Source: Pseudomonas sp. JAI120
GTDB taxonomy: Bacteria > Pseudomonadota > Gammaproteobacteria > Pseudomonadales > Pseudomonadaceae
Assembly: GCF_014207255.1 (NCBI RefSeq)
Contig: NZ_JACHCZ010000001.1
Span: 1,042,592-1,106,591 of the forward strand
DNA: 64,000 bases
Reading direction: 5' to 3'
A model generated the notes under the pieces. The model was not told the DNA's origin. It saw only the letters and a list, made by a program, of their open reading frames with translations, and did no database searches. Below, piece by piece: positions 15,097 through 24,685 of this stretch. The translations under genes were made by a program, and so were the position numbers. Every line of letters begins with the position of its first letter. The first letter of the stretch is position 1.

Positions 15097-15968
15097 CAGG
15101 TCAACCTATTGCGTAAAAGGATCAAGCGGGACAGTAAACTGAGTACCAGTACAAACAAGGTCAGCACCAATGCACCAGCCCAGGCTAGAGAGTGCCAGTC
15201 ATCGAATGGGCTCATGGCGTACTGGAAAACCACTACGGGCACGCTGGCAATCGGTTTCAGAAGATTGCTGCTCCAGAACTGGTTGCCGAACGCTGTAAAC
15301 AGTAGAGGCGCTGTTTCACCAGTGATTCTGGCTAGTGCGAGTAGCACCCCGGTCACCACGCCCGCTTTTGCAGCTCGTAGTACGATTTGTAGAGTCAATT
15401 TCCATTGCGGGACGCCTAATGCCAGCGCGGCTTCCCGCATGGTTGACGGTTGTAGTTGAAGCATCTCGTCAGTAGTTCTCACCACCACTGGAATCACCAA
15501 TAGCGCCAGTGCCAGAGCGCCGGCGATAGCGGAGAAGCCGACTTGGTGATTAGTCAGTATGTTCAACGGCAAGATAACGCCGGTATAGATGAACAGCCCC
15601 AACACAATGGACGGTGCCGACAGGAGAATGTCGTTAATAAAACGTACCGTGGTACCTAGACGCGAGTGTCGTGCGAATTCCGCTAACCAGATTCCCGCCA
15701 TCAAGCCAATGGGCGTCCCGATAAGCAGGGCGATACCGGACATCAGGGCGCTGCCATAAAACGCATTCGCCAGCCCACCTTCCGTACCGGGCGGCGGCGT
15801 CATTTGCGTAAAGAGGCGAATATTGAGCGCCTGAAATCCGTTGATCACTGTGGTCAGCAGAATCCAGACCAGCCAGATGAGACCGAACGCAGTTGCCCCA
15901 CAACTGAGCGCCAATGCAAAGCGATTCTTGAAAGCCCGAATCTGGTAGAGACGTTCGTTTCCGGTCAT
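15096..15968 (-). CDS. pstA: Phosphate ABC transporter permease PstA, 290 aa
   Basis: Inner-membrane permease. Six transmembrane helices are visible, with the binding-protein-dependent transport loop [19 protein letters not shown] near residues 185-205 that docks onto PstB. Length is typical of PstA. It overlaps pstC upstream and pstB downstream by ATGA junctions, so the permease and ATPase subunits are translationally coupled. Confidence 0.93.
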   Translation of the reverse strand: MTGNERLYQIRAFKNRFALALSCGATAFGLIWLVWILLTTVINGFQALNIRLFTQMTPPPGTEGGLANAFYGSALMSGIALLIGTPIGLMAGIWLAEFARHSRLGTTVRFINDILLSAPSIVLGLFIYTGVILPLNILTNHQVGFSAIAGALALALLVIPVVVRTTDEMLQLQPSTMREAALALGVPQWKLTLQIVLRAAKAGVVTGVLLALARITGETAPLLFTAFGNQFWSSNLLKPIASVPVVVFQYAMSPFDDWHSLAWAGALVLTLFVLVLSLLSRLILLRNRLT

Positions 15969-16963
15969 AGACCCTCCTTGCGTGAAAGCCGCATGAGCAG
16001 GAGTCGTGCTAGCGCCAGTACGATAAAGGTGACGACAAATAACAGGAAGCCCAGTGCAATCAGCGCCGAGCGATGCAGGTCGGTATAGGCTTCGCTGAAC
16101 TCGTTAGCGATGACTGACGCAATGGAACTGCTTGGCATCAACAATGAGGCGGAGAATTGTTGAGCATTACCCAGCACGAAAGTCACCGCCATGGTCTCGC
16201 CCAATGCGCGTCCGAGCCCGAGAAAAATTCCTCCCACCACCGCTGAGCGCGTGTAGGGCAGAACAATGTCCCAGACCACTTCCCAAGTAGTGCTACCTAG
16301 CGCGTAAGCAGACTCCTTGAGGGTTGTCGGAACACTACGGAACACCTCGTGCATGACAGAGGTGATGAAGGGCATGATCATGATTGCCAGCACAATACCC
16401 GCTGTCAGCATGCCAATCCCTAAAGGTGGGCCCTGAAACAGCGAACCCACCAAAGGAAGCTCACCCAGATAGTCATTGATCCAAGGTGATAGATGCTCTG
16501 CCATGAACGGGCCGAAAACGAATAGCCCCCACATGCCATAGATAATCGATGGAATTCCCGCGAGCAATTCAACCGCCGAGGCAACAGGCATCCGCAACCA
16601 GGGCGGAGCTACTTCAGTGAGAAAAATCGCGATGCCAAAGCTGACAGGAACCGCAATCAGCAGCGCCAGTAAAGAGGTCACCAAGGTGCCGTAAATCGGT
16701 ACCAAAGCACCGAAGTGGTTGTTGACGGCATCCCACTCAGTGCTTGTCAGAAAGTCGAGACCGAAAGTCTTGAATGCAAGACTACCGCCCCAAAGTGTCG
16801 AGGCGGCAATACTCACCAGTAGCAACAGCACCAGCATTGCGGCGCCAAGCATTGAACGCTTAAACCAGAGATCATGACGCTGATCGCGAGCCGCACGCTT
16901 ATCACTCGTAACGTCGCCAACGTAGAGGGTCATGGTCAAAGGTTGGACTGTGTCGTTCATCAT
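15965..16963 (-). CDS. pstC: Phosphate ABC transporter permease PstC, about 332 aa
   Basis: Partner permease of PstA. It has a long cytoplasmic N-terminus, then six transmembrane helices, with the EAA-type loop KESAYALGSTTWEVVWDIVLP facing the ATPase. FGIAIFLTEVAPPWLR and LAGIPSIIYGMWGLFVF are PstC hallmarks. The ATG at 16963 is preferred; a TTG at 16981 falls in the downstream arm of the hairpin that separates pstS from pstC. The stop overlaps pstA. Confidence 0.92.
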   Translation of the reverse strand: MMNDTVQPLTMTLYVGDVTSDKRAARDQRHDLWFKRSMLGAAMLVLLLLVSIAASTLWGGSLAFKTFGLDFLTSTEWDAVNNHFGALVPIYGTLVTSLLALLIAVPVSFGIAIFLTEVAPPWLRMPVASAVELLAGIPSIIYGMWGLFVFGPFMAEHLSPWINDYLGELPLVGSLFQGPPLGIGMLTAGIVLAIMIMPFITSVMHEVFRSVPTTLKESAYALGSTTWEVVWDIVLPYTRSAVVGGIFLGLGRALGETMAVTFVLGNAQQFSASLLMPSSSIASVIANEFSEAYTDLHRSALIALGFLLFVVTFIVLALARLLLMRLSRKEGL

Positions 16964-16979
16964 ACGTCTACTCACAAAC

Positions 16980-17020
16980 AAACCCCTTCATCAGGCAAAA
17001 CTTGCTCGAGGAAGGGGTTT
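16980..17020 (-). terminator. pstS-pstC intercistronic hairpin (partial terminator)
   Basis: On the minus strand AAACCCCTTC and GAAGGGGTTT form a 10-bp stem between the pstS stop and the pstC start, followed by a broken T stretch (GTTTGTTTG). Such structures typically let pstS be made in excess over the membrane subunits. Confidence 0.65.
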
Positions 17021-17033
17021 AAGTGTTGCTGAA

Positions 17034-18053
17034 TCAATGGGCGAAGTCAGACTTCCAGTAACCTTCGATACGCTTCACCAGAGAGTCAGGCAGGGCTACA
17101 TAGTCCAGCGCCGAAGCCTGTTGCTGGCCTTTCTCCAACGACCATTTGAAGAAGTTGAAGGCAGCTTGGCTTTGCTCGGCATTCTTCGGCTGTTTGTACA
17201 TGATGATCCAGGTGGTCGCCGTGATCGGCCAAGCGCTATCGCCAGGCGCATTGGTCATGATCAGGTTGAAGTCTTTGGCGTTAGCCCAGTCCGCAGTGTC
17301 CGCAGCCGCTTGGAACGCTTTGGCGTTGGGCTGAATGAATTTCCCGGCGGCGTTCTTCAGCTGTGCGTGCGTCATCTTGTTTTGCAGGGCATAGGCGTAC
17401 TCAACATAACCGATTGAGTTTTTGATCTGCTTTACGTAAGCCGAGACCCCTTCGTTACCTTTACCACCCACACCAACCGGCCAAGGCACAGTCGTGCCGA
17501 AACCGATTTTCGATTTCCAACCATCACTCACTTTGGAGAGGTAGTTGGTGAAATTGTATGAGGTGCCAGAGCCGTCAGAACGGTGGACGACGGTGATTTT
17601 ACTGTCTGGCAGTTTCATGCCCTGGTTCAGGGCGACGATGGCCGGATCGTTCCAGACTGTAATCTCACCCAAGAAGATTTTCGCCAAGGTCTCACCATCG
17701 AGCTTCAATTGGCCCGGCGCTACACCCTCAATGTTCATCACCGGCACGATGCCGCCAATCACACTGGGAAATTGGCCTAGGCCACCGGCCTTGAGATCAT
17801 CGGCAGACAACGGTGCGTCAGACGCACCAAAATCTACTGTTGCCGCTTTGATCTGAGCGATACCGCCACCCGATCCAATCGACTGGTAATTGATACGGTT
17901 GCTGGAGCTTTTGCTGTAGTCCTGCGACCACTTGGACAAAACCGGATAGACAAAGCTGGAGCCCGCACCGGTAACATCGGTCGCATGAGCAAGGCCACTC
18001 ATGCAGAGGGAAGCCAGTAAGACAGACAGGCTTTTTTTAGTCAGCAACATCAC
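17034..18053 (-). CDS. pstS: Periplasmic phosphate-binding protein PstS, 339 aa
   Basis: High-affinity phosphate receptor that feeds PstCAB. The signal peptide ends at about SGLAHA (residues 19-24). Phosphate-contact motifs of PstS follow: TGAGSSFVYPVLSKW, FGASDAPLS, and RSDGSGTSYNFTNYL. Length matches the E. coli-type PstS rather than the shorter Pseudomonas PstS-like protein. GAGG lies at best spacing from the GTG at 18053; the ATG three bases on (18050) is an alternative. It is the first gene of pstSCAB. A Pho-box half-site lies about 90 bases upstream, so PhoB control is likely but not proven by sequence. Confidence 0.94.
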   Translation of the reverse strand: MMLLTKKSLSVLLASLCMSGLAHATDVTGAGSSFVYPVLSKWSQDYSKSSSNRINYQSIGSGGGIAQIKAATVDFGASDAPLSADDLKAGGLGQFPSVIGGIVPVMNIEGVAPGQLKLDGETLAKIFLGEITVWNDPAIVALNQGMKLPDSKITVVHRSDGSGTSYNFTNYLSKVSDGWKSKIGFGTTVPWPVGVGGKGNEGVSAYVKQIKNSIGYVEYAYALQNKMTHAQLKNAAGKFIQPNAKAFQAAADTADWANAKDFNLIMTNAPGDSAWPITATTWIIMYKQPKNAEQSQAAFNFFKWSLEKGQQQASALDYVALPDSLVKRIEGYWKSDFAH

Positions 18054-18127
18054 GACAACACCTCAATGAAAGGAGTTAAGTGGAGGTATCCACCTATCGG
18101 AGAAGTGACGATTTAATTCTTTAAATA

Positions 18128-18145
18128 TTTCTATCCGATGACAGT
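18128..18145 (-). promoter_or_regulatory. Possible degenerate Pho box upstream of pstS
   Basis: On the minus strand CTGTCAT matches one Pho-box half perfectly. The second half, 11 bases further (TAGAAAT), matches poorly. It is placed about 90 bases upstream of pstS. Only one half-site is convincing. Confidence 0.3.
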
Positions 18146-18305
18146 TCCGGCATTTTCAGAAATATTTTGAAATACGTGTGAATCGAGAACCTTCACTCGC
18201 TTGCTCGTTGAAAATGCTCGTCTGCATCGGTGTAAAGCCCTGGGGCTGCCGTTTACCCTCTTATACGGAGGGCGATGTCGGGAGCCGAACGAAGCTCTGT
18301 CTTGC

Positions 18306-18671
18306 TTACATGATGGACAAATACGCAACGAGCAAAACGCCCAGGATTGCCGTGATGACATTGATGCCTGGGCCAGCATTGACGCTGTAGCCAAGGGGGA
18401 TCTCAACAGGCTTGAGGGTCTTTACCACCTTTTTGTACTGCCAGGATGACCAACAGGCAACCGTTGAGCCCAGCATCAGAAAAGCGAGTCCGATCCAGAA
18501 AGAAAAATGTTTTCCTGGAGCGCTCAAAACACCTGGCTTAAGCATTTGCAGCAGCAGTCCGAATCGTTCAATTACAAAGCCAAACGCCATCAGCGAAAGG
18601 CTGGTTCGGTTCCAGGCCAGCAAGGTTCGCTCAGCAGCAAAGAAGACTCGTGGATCGTTCAGGTCTGACAT
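18306..18671 (-). CDS. DUF202-family inner-membrane protein (YidH-like), 121 aa
   Basis: The N-terminus carries the DUF202 signature RVFFAAERTLLAWNRTSLSLMAFGF, followed by two more hydrophobic segments (about 46-66 and 97-120), giving three transmembrane helices. The ATG at 18671 has AAGGGG upstream at good spacing; further upstream starts are not supported. The biochemical role of DUF202 proteins is not established here. It follows the pmpAB genes, 98 bases after the pmpB stop, and may belong to the same leftward transcript. Confidence 0.8.
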   Translation of the reverse strand: MSDLNDPRVFFAAERTLLAWNRTSLSLMAFGFVIERFGLLLQMLKPGVLSAPGKHFSFWIGLAFLMLGSTVACWSSWQYKKVVKTLKPVEIPLGYSVNAGPGINVITAILGVLLVAYLSIM

Positions 18672-18769
18672 CAAATACCCCTTGGCTCTCAATAGGTGAA
18701 ATCGATCTGGTCAGCGTGTGTAGACGTCTGACCGTGCTTCCGTCATTCGCTTTCATGGCTATCGCCTAA

Positions 18770-19194
18770 TCAGGCCGTGCACCGACGTTCTAATAGAGAG
18801 AACAAGTACATACCGGCCAACATGGCCAATACGAATATGATGATCTGCCCGTGCCCCGTAAGCAGAATAGCGACGGCAGGCCCAGGGCAGATCCCCGCAA
18901 TTCCCCAACCTATACCGAACACCAGGCTGCCGCCAATCAAGCGGGCACCCAACTCCCTTTTCATTGGTAACTGCATGGGGGCACCTAGCAAGGACTGCTT
19001 GTTCTTACGCGCCCAATTCAGGGGGATAACCGCCACTGCGATGGCCCTACCATCACCAGTGCGAGTGAAGGATCCCAGGCCCCGGCCACATCAAGAAAAG
19101 CCAATACCTTGGCGGGGTTCGCCATGCTTGCCAGAAGAAGCCCAAGGCCGAAGATCAGTCCTGCAAAAAATGCGCACAGCTTTATCATTTTCAT
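18770..19194 (-). pseudogene. pmpB: pmpB, YeeE/YedE-family transporter subunit, frameshifted
   Basis: The first 50 codons (MKMIKLCAFFAGLIFGLGLL to DPSLALVMVG) and a second frame (AVIPLNWARKNKQ to LFSLLERRCTA) together make one complete YeeE/YedE (sulphur-transport) protein, including the hallmark GIAGICPGPA. They are in different frames: at 19043-19047 the sequence reads GGGCC on the minus strand where GGGGCC would keep the frame (VG-AIAVAVIP). The upstream piece stops after 15 wrong codons. The start overlaps the pmpA stop (ATGA), so the pair was translated together. This is a one-base deletion in a G run, either real or a sequencing error. Confidence 0.8.
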
Positions 19195-19610
19195 GCGCCC
19201 ACCACATGACGAATGACGTACACCGTTGCAAAACCGGCGAACATAAAGCACATCGTTGCAGTGATGGAGCGGGCTGACAGTCGAGAGATCCCGCAAACGC
19301 CATGACCGCTAGTACAGCCGGAACCGTAACGGGTTCCCACGCCGACGAGCAGCCCCGCAATTATCAGGGTCGGCCACCCTGCCCTAATCTCGATCTCCGG
19401 CAGCACGGTAAATACTCCCCACAATAAAGGCGCAAGCAGCAGACCAAAAAGAAACAGCGCCTTCTCGCTCCAGCCCTCACTGCTAAATTTCATCATGCTA
19501 CCAATCAACCCACTGATGCCTGCGATGCGACCATTTGCGAGAACGAACAAGCCAACCGCCAGACCTATCAAGGCTCCTCCGCCCAATGAAGTCCTAGGCG
19601 TAAAGTGCAT
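19191..19610 (-). CDS. pmpA: YeeE/YedE-family membrane protein PmpA, 139 aa
   Basis: Four hydrophobic segments and the family signature RYGSGCTSGHGVCGISRLSAR (about 97-117), whose cysteines pass sulphur substrates in YeeE-type thiosulfate channels. PmpA/PmpB pairs accompany SulP or TauE transporters in operons for sulphide/sulphite handling in many proteobacteria. The partner pmpB, which overlaps by four bases, is frameshifted here. The ribosome binding site before the ATG at 19610 is weak. Located 70 bases downstream of sulP. Confidence 0.85.
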   Translation of the reverse strand: MHFTPRTSLGGGALIGLAVGLFVLANGRIAGISGLIGSMMKFSSEGWSEKALFLFGLLLAPLLWGVFTVLPEIEIRAGWPTLIIAGLLVGVGTRYGSGCTSGHGVCGISRLSARSITATMCFMFAGFATVYVIRHVVGA

Positions 19611-19680
19611 CTAATAAATGCTCATTTTGCATCTCCTGCACAGAAGTGCTGATAAAGGACATGGATCATTGTTGATCTCT

Positions 19681-21168
19681 TTAGTGGCTCATGAGCTTGT
19701 CGATGGCACAGGGTTTGTCATGAACGCCGAAGCGGTCAACGATTGTTGCGCTGGCTTCATTGAGACCTCGCACTTCAACCTCAGCGCCTTCACGCCGGAA
19801 CTTGATCACGACCTTATCAAGCGCTGCGACAGCGGTGATATCCCAGAAGTGCGCCTGTATGAGATCAATGGTGACCTTGTTGAGCGCTTCCTTGAAGTCA
19901 AAAATCTCAGTGAACTTGTCCGCAGAGCTAAAGAACACCTGGCCCACGACGTGGTAAGTCCGATGCGATTTCGTCACTTCCAGAGTGCTCTTGATATCTA
20001 GGTAGTGCCCGACCTTATTAGCAAAGAACAGCGAAGCCAGCAGCACACCTACCAGTACGCCGTAGGCCAGGTTGTGAGTGGCCACGACGACCACGACGGT
20101 CGCCACCATAACAAGGTTGGTCGACAGTGGATGCACTTTCAGATTGCGCAAGGAATCCCAACTGAAGGTGCCGATGGACACCATGATCATCACAGCCACG
20201 AGTGCAGCCATAGGGATTTTGGAGAGCCATTCGCCAAGAAATACCACCATCAGCAGCAGAAAAACGCCGGCACACAATGTCGAGAGACGGGTGCGGCCAC
20301 CAGATTTCACGTTGATTATCGATTGGCCGATCATGGCGCAACCTGCCATGCCGCCGAGCATGCCGGCAGCGATGTTGGCTACGCCCTGGCCTTTGCACTC
20401 GCGGTTTTTGTTGCTGGTGGTATCGGTCAGATCGTCGACGATGGTAGCGGTCATCATTGACTCGAGTAGACCCACTACGGCCAAAGCAGCCGAGTACGGG
20501 AAAATGATGCGCAGGGTTTCAAAGTTCAGCGGCACTTCGGGCCAAAGGAAAATCGGCAACGTATCCGGCAATTGGCCCATGTCGCCTACAGTGCGGATAT
20601 CCAAGCCGAGATAAATGGCGATGGCAGTAAGGGTGAGGATGCACACCAACGGTGACGGAATCAGCTTGCCAATCTTCGGTAGGTATGGGAATAGATAGAT
20701 GATTCCGAGGCCCACTGCTGTCATGGCGTAGACGTGCCAGGTCACGTTGGTCAGTTCAGGCAACTGCGCCATGAAAATCAGGATCGCCAATGCGTTTACG
20801 AAACCGGTGACTACCGAGCGTGAAACAAAGCGCATCAGTGAGCCCAGCTTCAGGTAGCCAGCGAGGATTTGGAGTACCCCACAGAGTAAGGTGGCTGCTA
20901 GAAGATACTGAAGCCCATGATCTTTTACCAAGGTGACCATGAGCAGTGCCATGGCACCAGTTGCCGCTGAGATCATGCCAGGTCGACCGCCGACGAAGGC
21001 GATAACGGCGCAGATACAGAAGGAGGCGTAGAGGCCGACCTTGGGGTCGACTCCAGCGATAATTGAAAATGCAATGGCCTCCGGAATCAAGGCCAGAGCG
21101 ACGACGAGACCTGCTAGCACGTCTCCACGAACGTTGGAGAACCACGTTTTTTTGAGTGATTGCAGCAT
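19681..21168 (-). CDS. SulP-family anion transporter with STAS domain, 495 aa
   Basis: Inner-membrane inorganic anion carrier (sulfate or bicarbonate are the usual substrates). Many transmembrane helices fill residues 10-390, including the SulP opening [24 protein letters not shown] and later [18 protein letters not shown]-terminal STAS domain (about 395-495) contains [13 protein letters not shown] and [13 protein letters not shown]. The ATG at 21168 with GGA upstream is preferred to a TTG four codons earlier. It probably heads the leftward cluster sulP-pmpA-pmpB-DUF202. Context favours a sulphur anion, but the sequence alone does not separate sulfate from bicarbonate. Confidence 0.88.
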   Translation of the reverse strand: MLQSLKKTWFSNVRGDVLAGLVVALALIPEAIAFSIIAGVDPKVGLYASFCICAVIAFVGGRPGMISAATGAMALLMVTLVKDHGLQYLLAATLLCGVLQILAGYLKLGSLMRFVSRSVVTGFVNALAILIFMAQLPELTNVTWHVYAMTAVGLGIIYLFPYLPKIGKLIPSPLVCILTLTAIAIYLGLDIRTVGDMGQLPDTLPIFLWPEVPLNFETLRIIFPYSAALAVVGLLESMMTATIVDDLTDTTSNKNRECKGQGVANIAAGMLGGMAGCAMIGQSIINVKSGGRTRLSTLCAGVFLLLMVVFLGEWLSKIPMAALVAVMIMVSIGTFSWDSLRNLKVHPLSTNLVMVATVVVVVATHNLAYGVLVGVLLASLFFANKVGHYLDIKSTLEVTKSHRTYHVVGQVFFSSADKFTEIFDFKEALNKVTIDLIQAHFWDITAVAALDKVVIKFRREGAEVEVRGLNEASATIVDRFGVHDKPCAIDKLMSH

Positions 21169-21393
21169 CAGAATATCCAAGGCAATGCATCACACGCACA
21201 CCAGGCGAAGGGCGAGCGCGTCGATACGAATTCAAATTTTGAGGATTATTTGACTGTGTGCTTTGGGTGTAAGAACCGGGCATACAGCAGTACGCACCGC
21301 TAGCGAACCAGGCGGGTGCGAGGTGTTGCGAGGGGGCGTAGCGCTAAGGCGGCGTAGGCTGCAAGTAGATGGTTTGGAGTACAGTCATGCTGA

Positions 21394-21423
21394 TGTTCCT
21401 GTAGCTCAATGGTAAGACTGAGC
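21394..21423 (+). other. tRNA-like 5' fragment (D-arm)
   Basis: GTTCCTGTAGCTCAATGGTA at 21395-21414 followed by AGACTGAGC resembles the first third of a tRNA: TAGCTCAATGGTA has the conserved D-loop form, and GCTC pairs with GAGC. No matching anticodon or T-arm follows, so it is at most a remnant. Confidence 0.3.
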
Positions 21424-21589
21424 GATAATTATACCGTCAAGCAGACGTCGATTGCGACACACAATAAAGCTCAGCGTGAGTGATTCCAGCGATCCTCCAA
21501 CTCAGCCTGCTCATCAATCCTAGATACGTTCTACACCAGGATGGCAATCCCACGGCGGATATCAAAAGAGTCGAGCTACCGGTGCTACG

Positions 21590-21613
21590 GGTGCTCCGCA
21601 GGCCCGGAGCACC
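21590..21613. terminator. Perfect 8-bp hairpin after the chemoreceptor gene
   Basis: GGTGCTCC (21590-21597) and GGAGCACC (21606-21613) flank an 8-base loop, about 80 bases beyond the chemoreceptor stop. There is no T-run, so termination is uncertain; it may be a REP-like palindrome. Confidence 0.4.
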
Positions 21614-21693
21614 TAAATCCCACTTGAAAGTTGCGAACTGCCTGAGAAAAATTGATAGCTTATGCACGCAACCCTCAGTAAAGAGGGCTAACG

Positions 21694-23322
21694 CTACATT
21701 TGAAATTGCTTGACCAGCCTGTTCAATTCGACCGCTAGTTTTGTGAGTTCGGACGTTGCAATAGCGGTCTGACTTGAGCCCTCTGCCGCTTGATTTGAAA
21801 GATCACGGATACTCACTAAGCTGCGATCTACCTCCCTTGCAACCTGAGCCTGCTCCTCTGATGCGGTCGCAATCAGAACGTTGCGTTCAGTAATATTGTC
21901 GATAGATTCGGTAATCTCCACCAACGCGGAACCAGCGCCTTGAGCAGTGTCCAGAGTTTTCTGGGCTTGGGTGTTTGTGTGAGTCATTGCAGACACAGCA
22001 GATCCAGTGCCTTTTTGAATTGAGCTGATCATCTGCTCAATTTCACTGGTTGATTGCTGAGTACGATGAGCTAACGCTCGGACTTCATCAGCGACTACTG
22101 CGAAGCCTCGACCCGCCTCACCGGCACGAGCGGCTTCGATAGCCGCATTCAACGCAAGAAGATTGGTCTGTTCGGCGATAGCACGTATCACATCCAAAAC
22201 CTTGCTGATGTCGGTGGCCATTACGGCGAGCCCTTGTACCTCTTGGGATGCGTCTTCAACATTTGCGACCATCAGGCTGATGGCCTGCACGGTTTCATCG
22301 ACGCGCGCACGACCAGCCAACGCTGCGGAGTTGGATCGATTGGCTGCTTCAGAGGCTTGCGAGGCATTTCTAGCTACCTCTTCTACCGCTGCACTCATCT
22401 CAGTGACGGCAGTTGCTGCCATTTCAACTTCGTTATTTTGACGCAGCATGCCTTTATTTGCGTCTTCGGTGACAGCATGCATTTCTTCAGAAGTCGACGC
22501 CAATTGGTTAGAGGAATCAGATATCAAAGAAAGGGTATTTCGCAGCCCATGCTGCATTACGCTTAAAGCCCGCATAAGCCTCGCCACCTCATCGTGTCCT
22601 TGAGCTTCAATAACTCCGGTGAGATCGTTTTTAGCAATGCGCTCGGCAATAGCCAGTGATTGGCTGATCGGGCTGGTAATACTTCGAGTGTACATCAAAG
22701 CTAGTGCAATCGCGGCCAAGGTACTGATCAATATAAAACCACCAACGATCAATTTAGCTTGTTCATAGGTTTGGTTCGCCTCCTCCCCTGCCCGTTTAGC
22801 TTTGTTATTGTTAACGTCTATCAGTTCTTTGATATCGCTCTCAACAGCGTCAGCAGATTGTTTCATCGACTCGCTGGAAAGCTTGACTGCCTCATCTAAA
22901 TTCCCCGAAGAAATTAGAGACAAGTATTGATCTTGAACCACCTGATAGTTGGCAAGGCTTTTTGAAAGCTCATCAACTTTCTGCTTGCCTATCGGGGTTA
23001 CGATTAGAGGTTGCAAATTCGACAGCGAATTCTCAATATTAACTCTAGCCTTATTTAATTCCTCTAGAGCTTGAGTTTTTAGGCTTGCGGGCTCTACAGG
23101 ATTGCGCAATCTTGCGTTGCCACCTCTGATGCTTACAAACTCCCTGTCAATTACCCCAAGTAGGGATATGCTGGGTACAACATTCGTTTCAACGAAGCTT
23201 TCAGAGTCCTTCAAGCTCGACGCCTGCTTAAGAGCGATGATCCCCAGCGCAATTATCATCAGGCAAAAGAAACCGAAGCACAGAGCCGAGCGTGGAGCAA
23301 GGTTGAGTTTACGCAGCATCAT
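21694..23322 (-). CDS. Methyl-accepting chemotaxis protein, 542 aa
   Basis: Transmembrane chemoreceptor. TM1 is at about residues 13-33, followed by a helical periplasmic sensor (about 35-185) of the four-helix-bundle type, TM2 at about 190-211, a HAMP domain (about 212-265), and a long coiled-coil signalling domain. The kinase-binding hairpin tip [19 protein letters not shown] and then [15 protein letters not shown] is intact. There is no C-terminal NWETF-type pentapeptide. Two adjacent ATGs (23322 and 23319) follow GAGG. It is a single gene without cheA/W neighbours, as usual for Pseudomonas receptors. The region appears more AT-rich than the core half. The ligand cannot be predicted. Confidence 0.93.
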   Translation of the reverse strand: MMLRKLNLAPRSALCFGFFCLMIIALGIIALKQASSLKDSESFVETNVVPSISLLGVIDREFVSIRGGNARLRNPVEPASLKTQALEELNKARVNIENSLSNLQPLIVTPIGKQKVDELSKSLANYQVVQDQYLSLISSGNLDEAVKLSSESMKQSADAVESDIKELIDVNNNKAKRAGEEANQTYEQAKLIVGGFILISTLAAIALALMYTRSITSPISQSLAIAERIAKNDLTGVIEAQGHDEVARLMRALSVMQHGLRNTLSLISDSSNQLASTSEEMHAVTEDANKGMLRQNNEVEMAATAVTEMSAAVEEVARNASQASEAANRSNSAALAGRARVDETVQAISLMVANVEDASQEVQGLAVMATDISKVLDVIRAIAEQTNLLALNAAIEAARAGEAGRGFAVVADEVRALAHRTQQSTSEIEQMISSIQKGTGSAVSAMTHTNTQAQKTLDTAQGAGSALVEITESIDNITERNVLIATASEEQAQVAREVDRSLVSIRDLSNQAAEGSSQTAIATSELTKLAVELNRLVKQFQM

Positions 23323-23998
23323 AATAAGAGCCTCTTTTGAATTATTAGCTATGTCGTCACTCGTCAGGCGCGCTTAAGCACCGTTCGTCGAGCAATACGA
23401 TGTAGCCCGGAAAGGCAGGCCTTTTATTTGACGCATTATGTTTCTAGATGTAAAAAGCTGCAGCTTTATCCCGAAGAGTCAACCGAATTAGGATTCAGGG
23501 CATGCTCGTTGGGAGCATATGGAATTTTGCAATTAGCCCTTACCAAGTAATAAGTTAGCAAATTCTTTTAAACGGTATTCGTATTCGTATTGCATAGGAG
23601 CGCTTTGGCCATCACCCAGCGAGATATTTTGCACTCGCCTTACTACATCGGAGCGGTGAGTGCAACTTCGATCAATTTAGCCGATGCAAGCTCTGCCAAA
23701 TCGCCATCCCGCTCACACCGTACTCATCGCAAGTACCTACAGACGGGTTATCGCGCATGCCATTACCGCGAAATTCGATATCCATAAACCGTGGCCTGCT
23801 CCATGTTGGTACTGAATTGAGTGAGTAATCCTAAGCGTTCCAGGATCATCATTGAAGGTCTGCCGCCAAGCGACAATAAGTCTTCCTGCCACCACATAGC
23901 AGCGCGCTACGCTAACTTTGACGTTCGCACTTCGAGGTAATGTTGATGTCCGAAACTGGCCTACCATGCAATTTCTAATCGGCTCAGGGAAGAAACTG
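23323..23998. other. Gene-free stretch of about 675 bases
   Basis: AT-richer than its surroundings. It contains the chemoreceptor promoter region at the left and the Shine-Dalgarno of the next small gene at the right. Short open frames occur on both strands without ribosome binding sites or protein-like composition. No repeat or RNA was recognised. Confidence 0.4.
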
Positions 23999-24253
23999 AT
24001 GACTACAGATCCGTTATGTCTAGTCTTTGTGCCGGCTCTGGCGGCAGTGCTGCAAGCCGCCGAGGATAAAAAGGGCACGCCGCTTACTGAGGCTGAGGTT
24101 TGTGAAATCCGAGACAGATCCACCTGCGTCGCTTTACCATTCAGCGCGGCGCTGGCTATGGAAGAAGAGCGTGGTTATCCAGACATCATTGCTGAGGACT
24201 GTAGGAGTGAATGGCAGCGTCTACGGCCTTTAATGCTAAACCGACCTGTCTGA
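23999..24253 (+). CDS. Hypothetical protein, 84 aa
   Basis: ATG at 23999 with AGGGA upstream. The protein is soluble, with the phrase AEDKKGTPLTEAEVCEIRDRSTCVALP and an acidic helix (AALAMEEERGYPDI), and ends RPLMLNRPV. Composition and the clean ribosome binding site make it a probable real gene. It converges on the next gene with a 36-base gap. No family was named. Confidence 0.6.
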   Translation: MTTDPLCLVFVPALAAVLQAAEDKKGTPLTEAEVCEIRDRSTCVALPFSAALAMEEERGYPDIIAEDCRSEWQRLRPLMLNRPV

Positions 24254-24289
24254 TTTCACTCCCTAGCACAATCCTACGTAATAGCTTGC

Positions 24290-24685
24290 TTACATAGCCA
24301 GTAACTCAACGCTCGAGCCCGTCATCCCCCCCTCCGAAATTTTGTTACTCGATTTCATGGCAAATAGCGCCGGCTTAGCAGCAGCGATGACAAGGCACCA
24401 TTGAGGAAGCGCAATTGCCGCATCGTCGTGCTCTATTGGATCAGGGGTCGCTTCGCAAAAATCCTCGATAGCGGCACTTACCTTTAGCAAAAAATCGCTC
24501 TCGGCTGGGGTGAAACCTTGAGTGCTGAAATACTCCTTGGAAGACAACGTTGGCACCCAGTCCTCCCAAGAATTGATTAGCTCATTCATACCGAACCGAG
24601 GTGGCTCGTTCTCGCATTCAATCAGCCACTCAAGTAGCTCGACAATTCGATTCCGTATTCGAGGGTAGACGAGCTGTCTTGTCAT
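24290..24685 (-). CDS. Hypothetical protein, 131 aa
   Basis: Start taken at the ATG at 24685 (RQLVYPRIRNRIVELLEWL), which has AGG upstream; a longer frame to 24853 has an unnatural N-terminus. The protein is soluble and mainly helical, with a tryptophan-containing segment (NSWEDWVP). No family was recognised. It is isolated between two gene-poor stretches. Confidence 0.55.
   Translation of the reverse strand: MTRQLVYPRIRNRIVELLEWLIECENEPPRFGMNELINSWEDWVPTLSSKEYFSTQGFTPAESDFLLKVSAAIEDFCEATPDPIEHDDAAIALPQWCLVIAAAKPALFAMKSSNKISEGGMTGSSVELLAM

Larger units (their letters stand above)
21169..21693. other. Gene-free stretch between sulP and the chemoreceptor
   Basis: It contains a short tRNA-like D-arm (listed separately), a perfect 8-bp hairpin at 21590-21613 and no credible gene. 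The sulP promoter must lie at its left end. Nothing like the ArsR-type repressor or persulfide dioxygenase that often precedes pmpAB/sulP was seen. Confidence 0.5.

Noticed and set aside
18128..18145. A full Pho box upstream of pstS
   Set aside because: Only one of the two half-sites matches, so it is reported as degenerate and not as a proven Pho box.
23590..24123. Open frames on both strands between the chemoreceptor and the 84-aa gene
   Set aside because: No ribosome binding site and Ser/Arg/Ile-rich random-like sequence.
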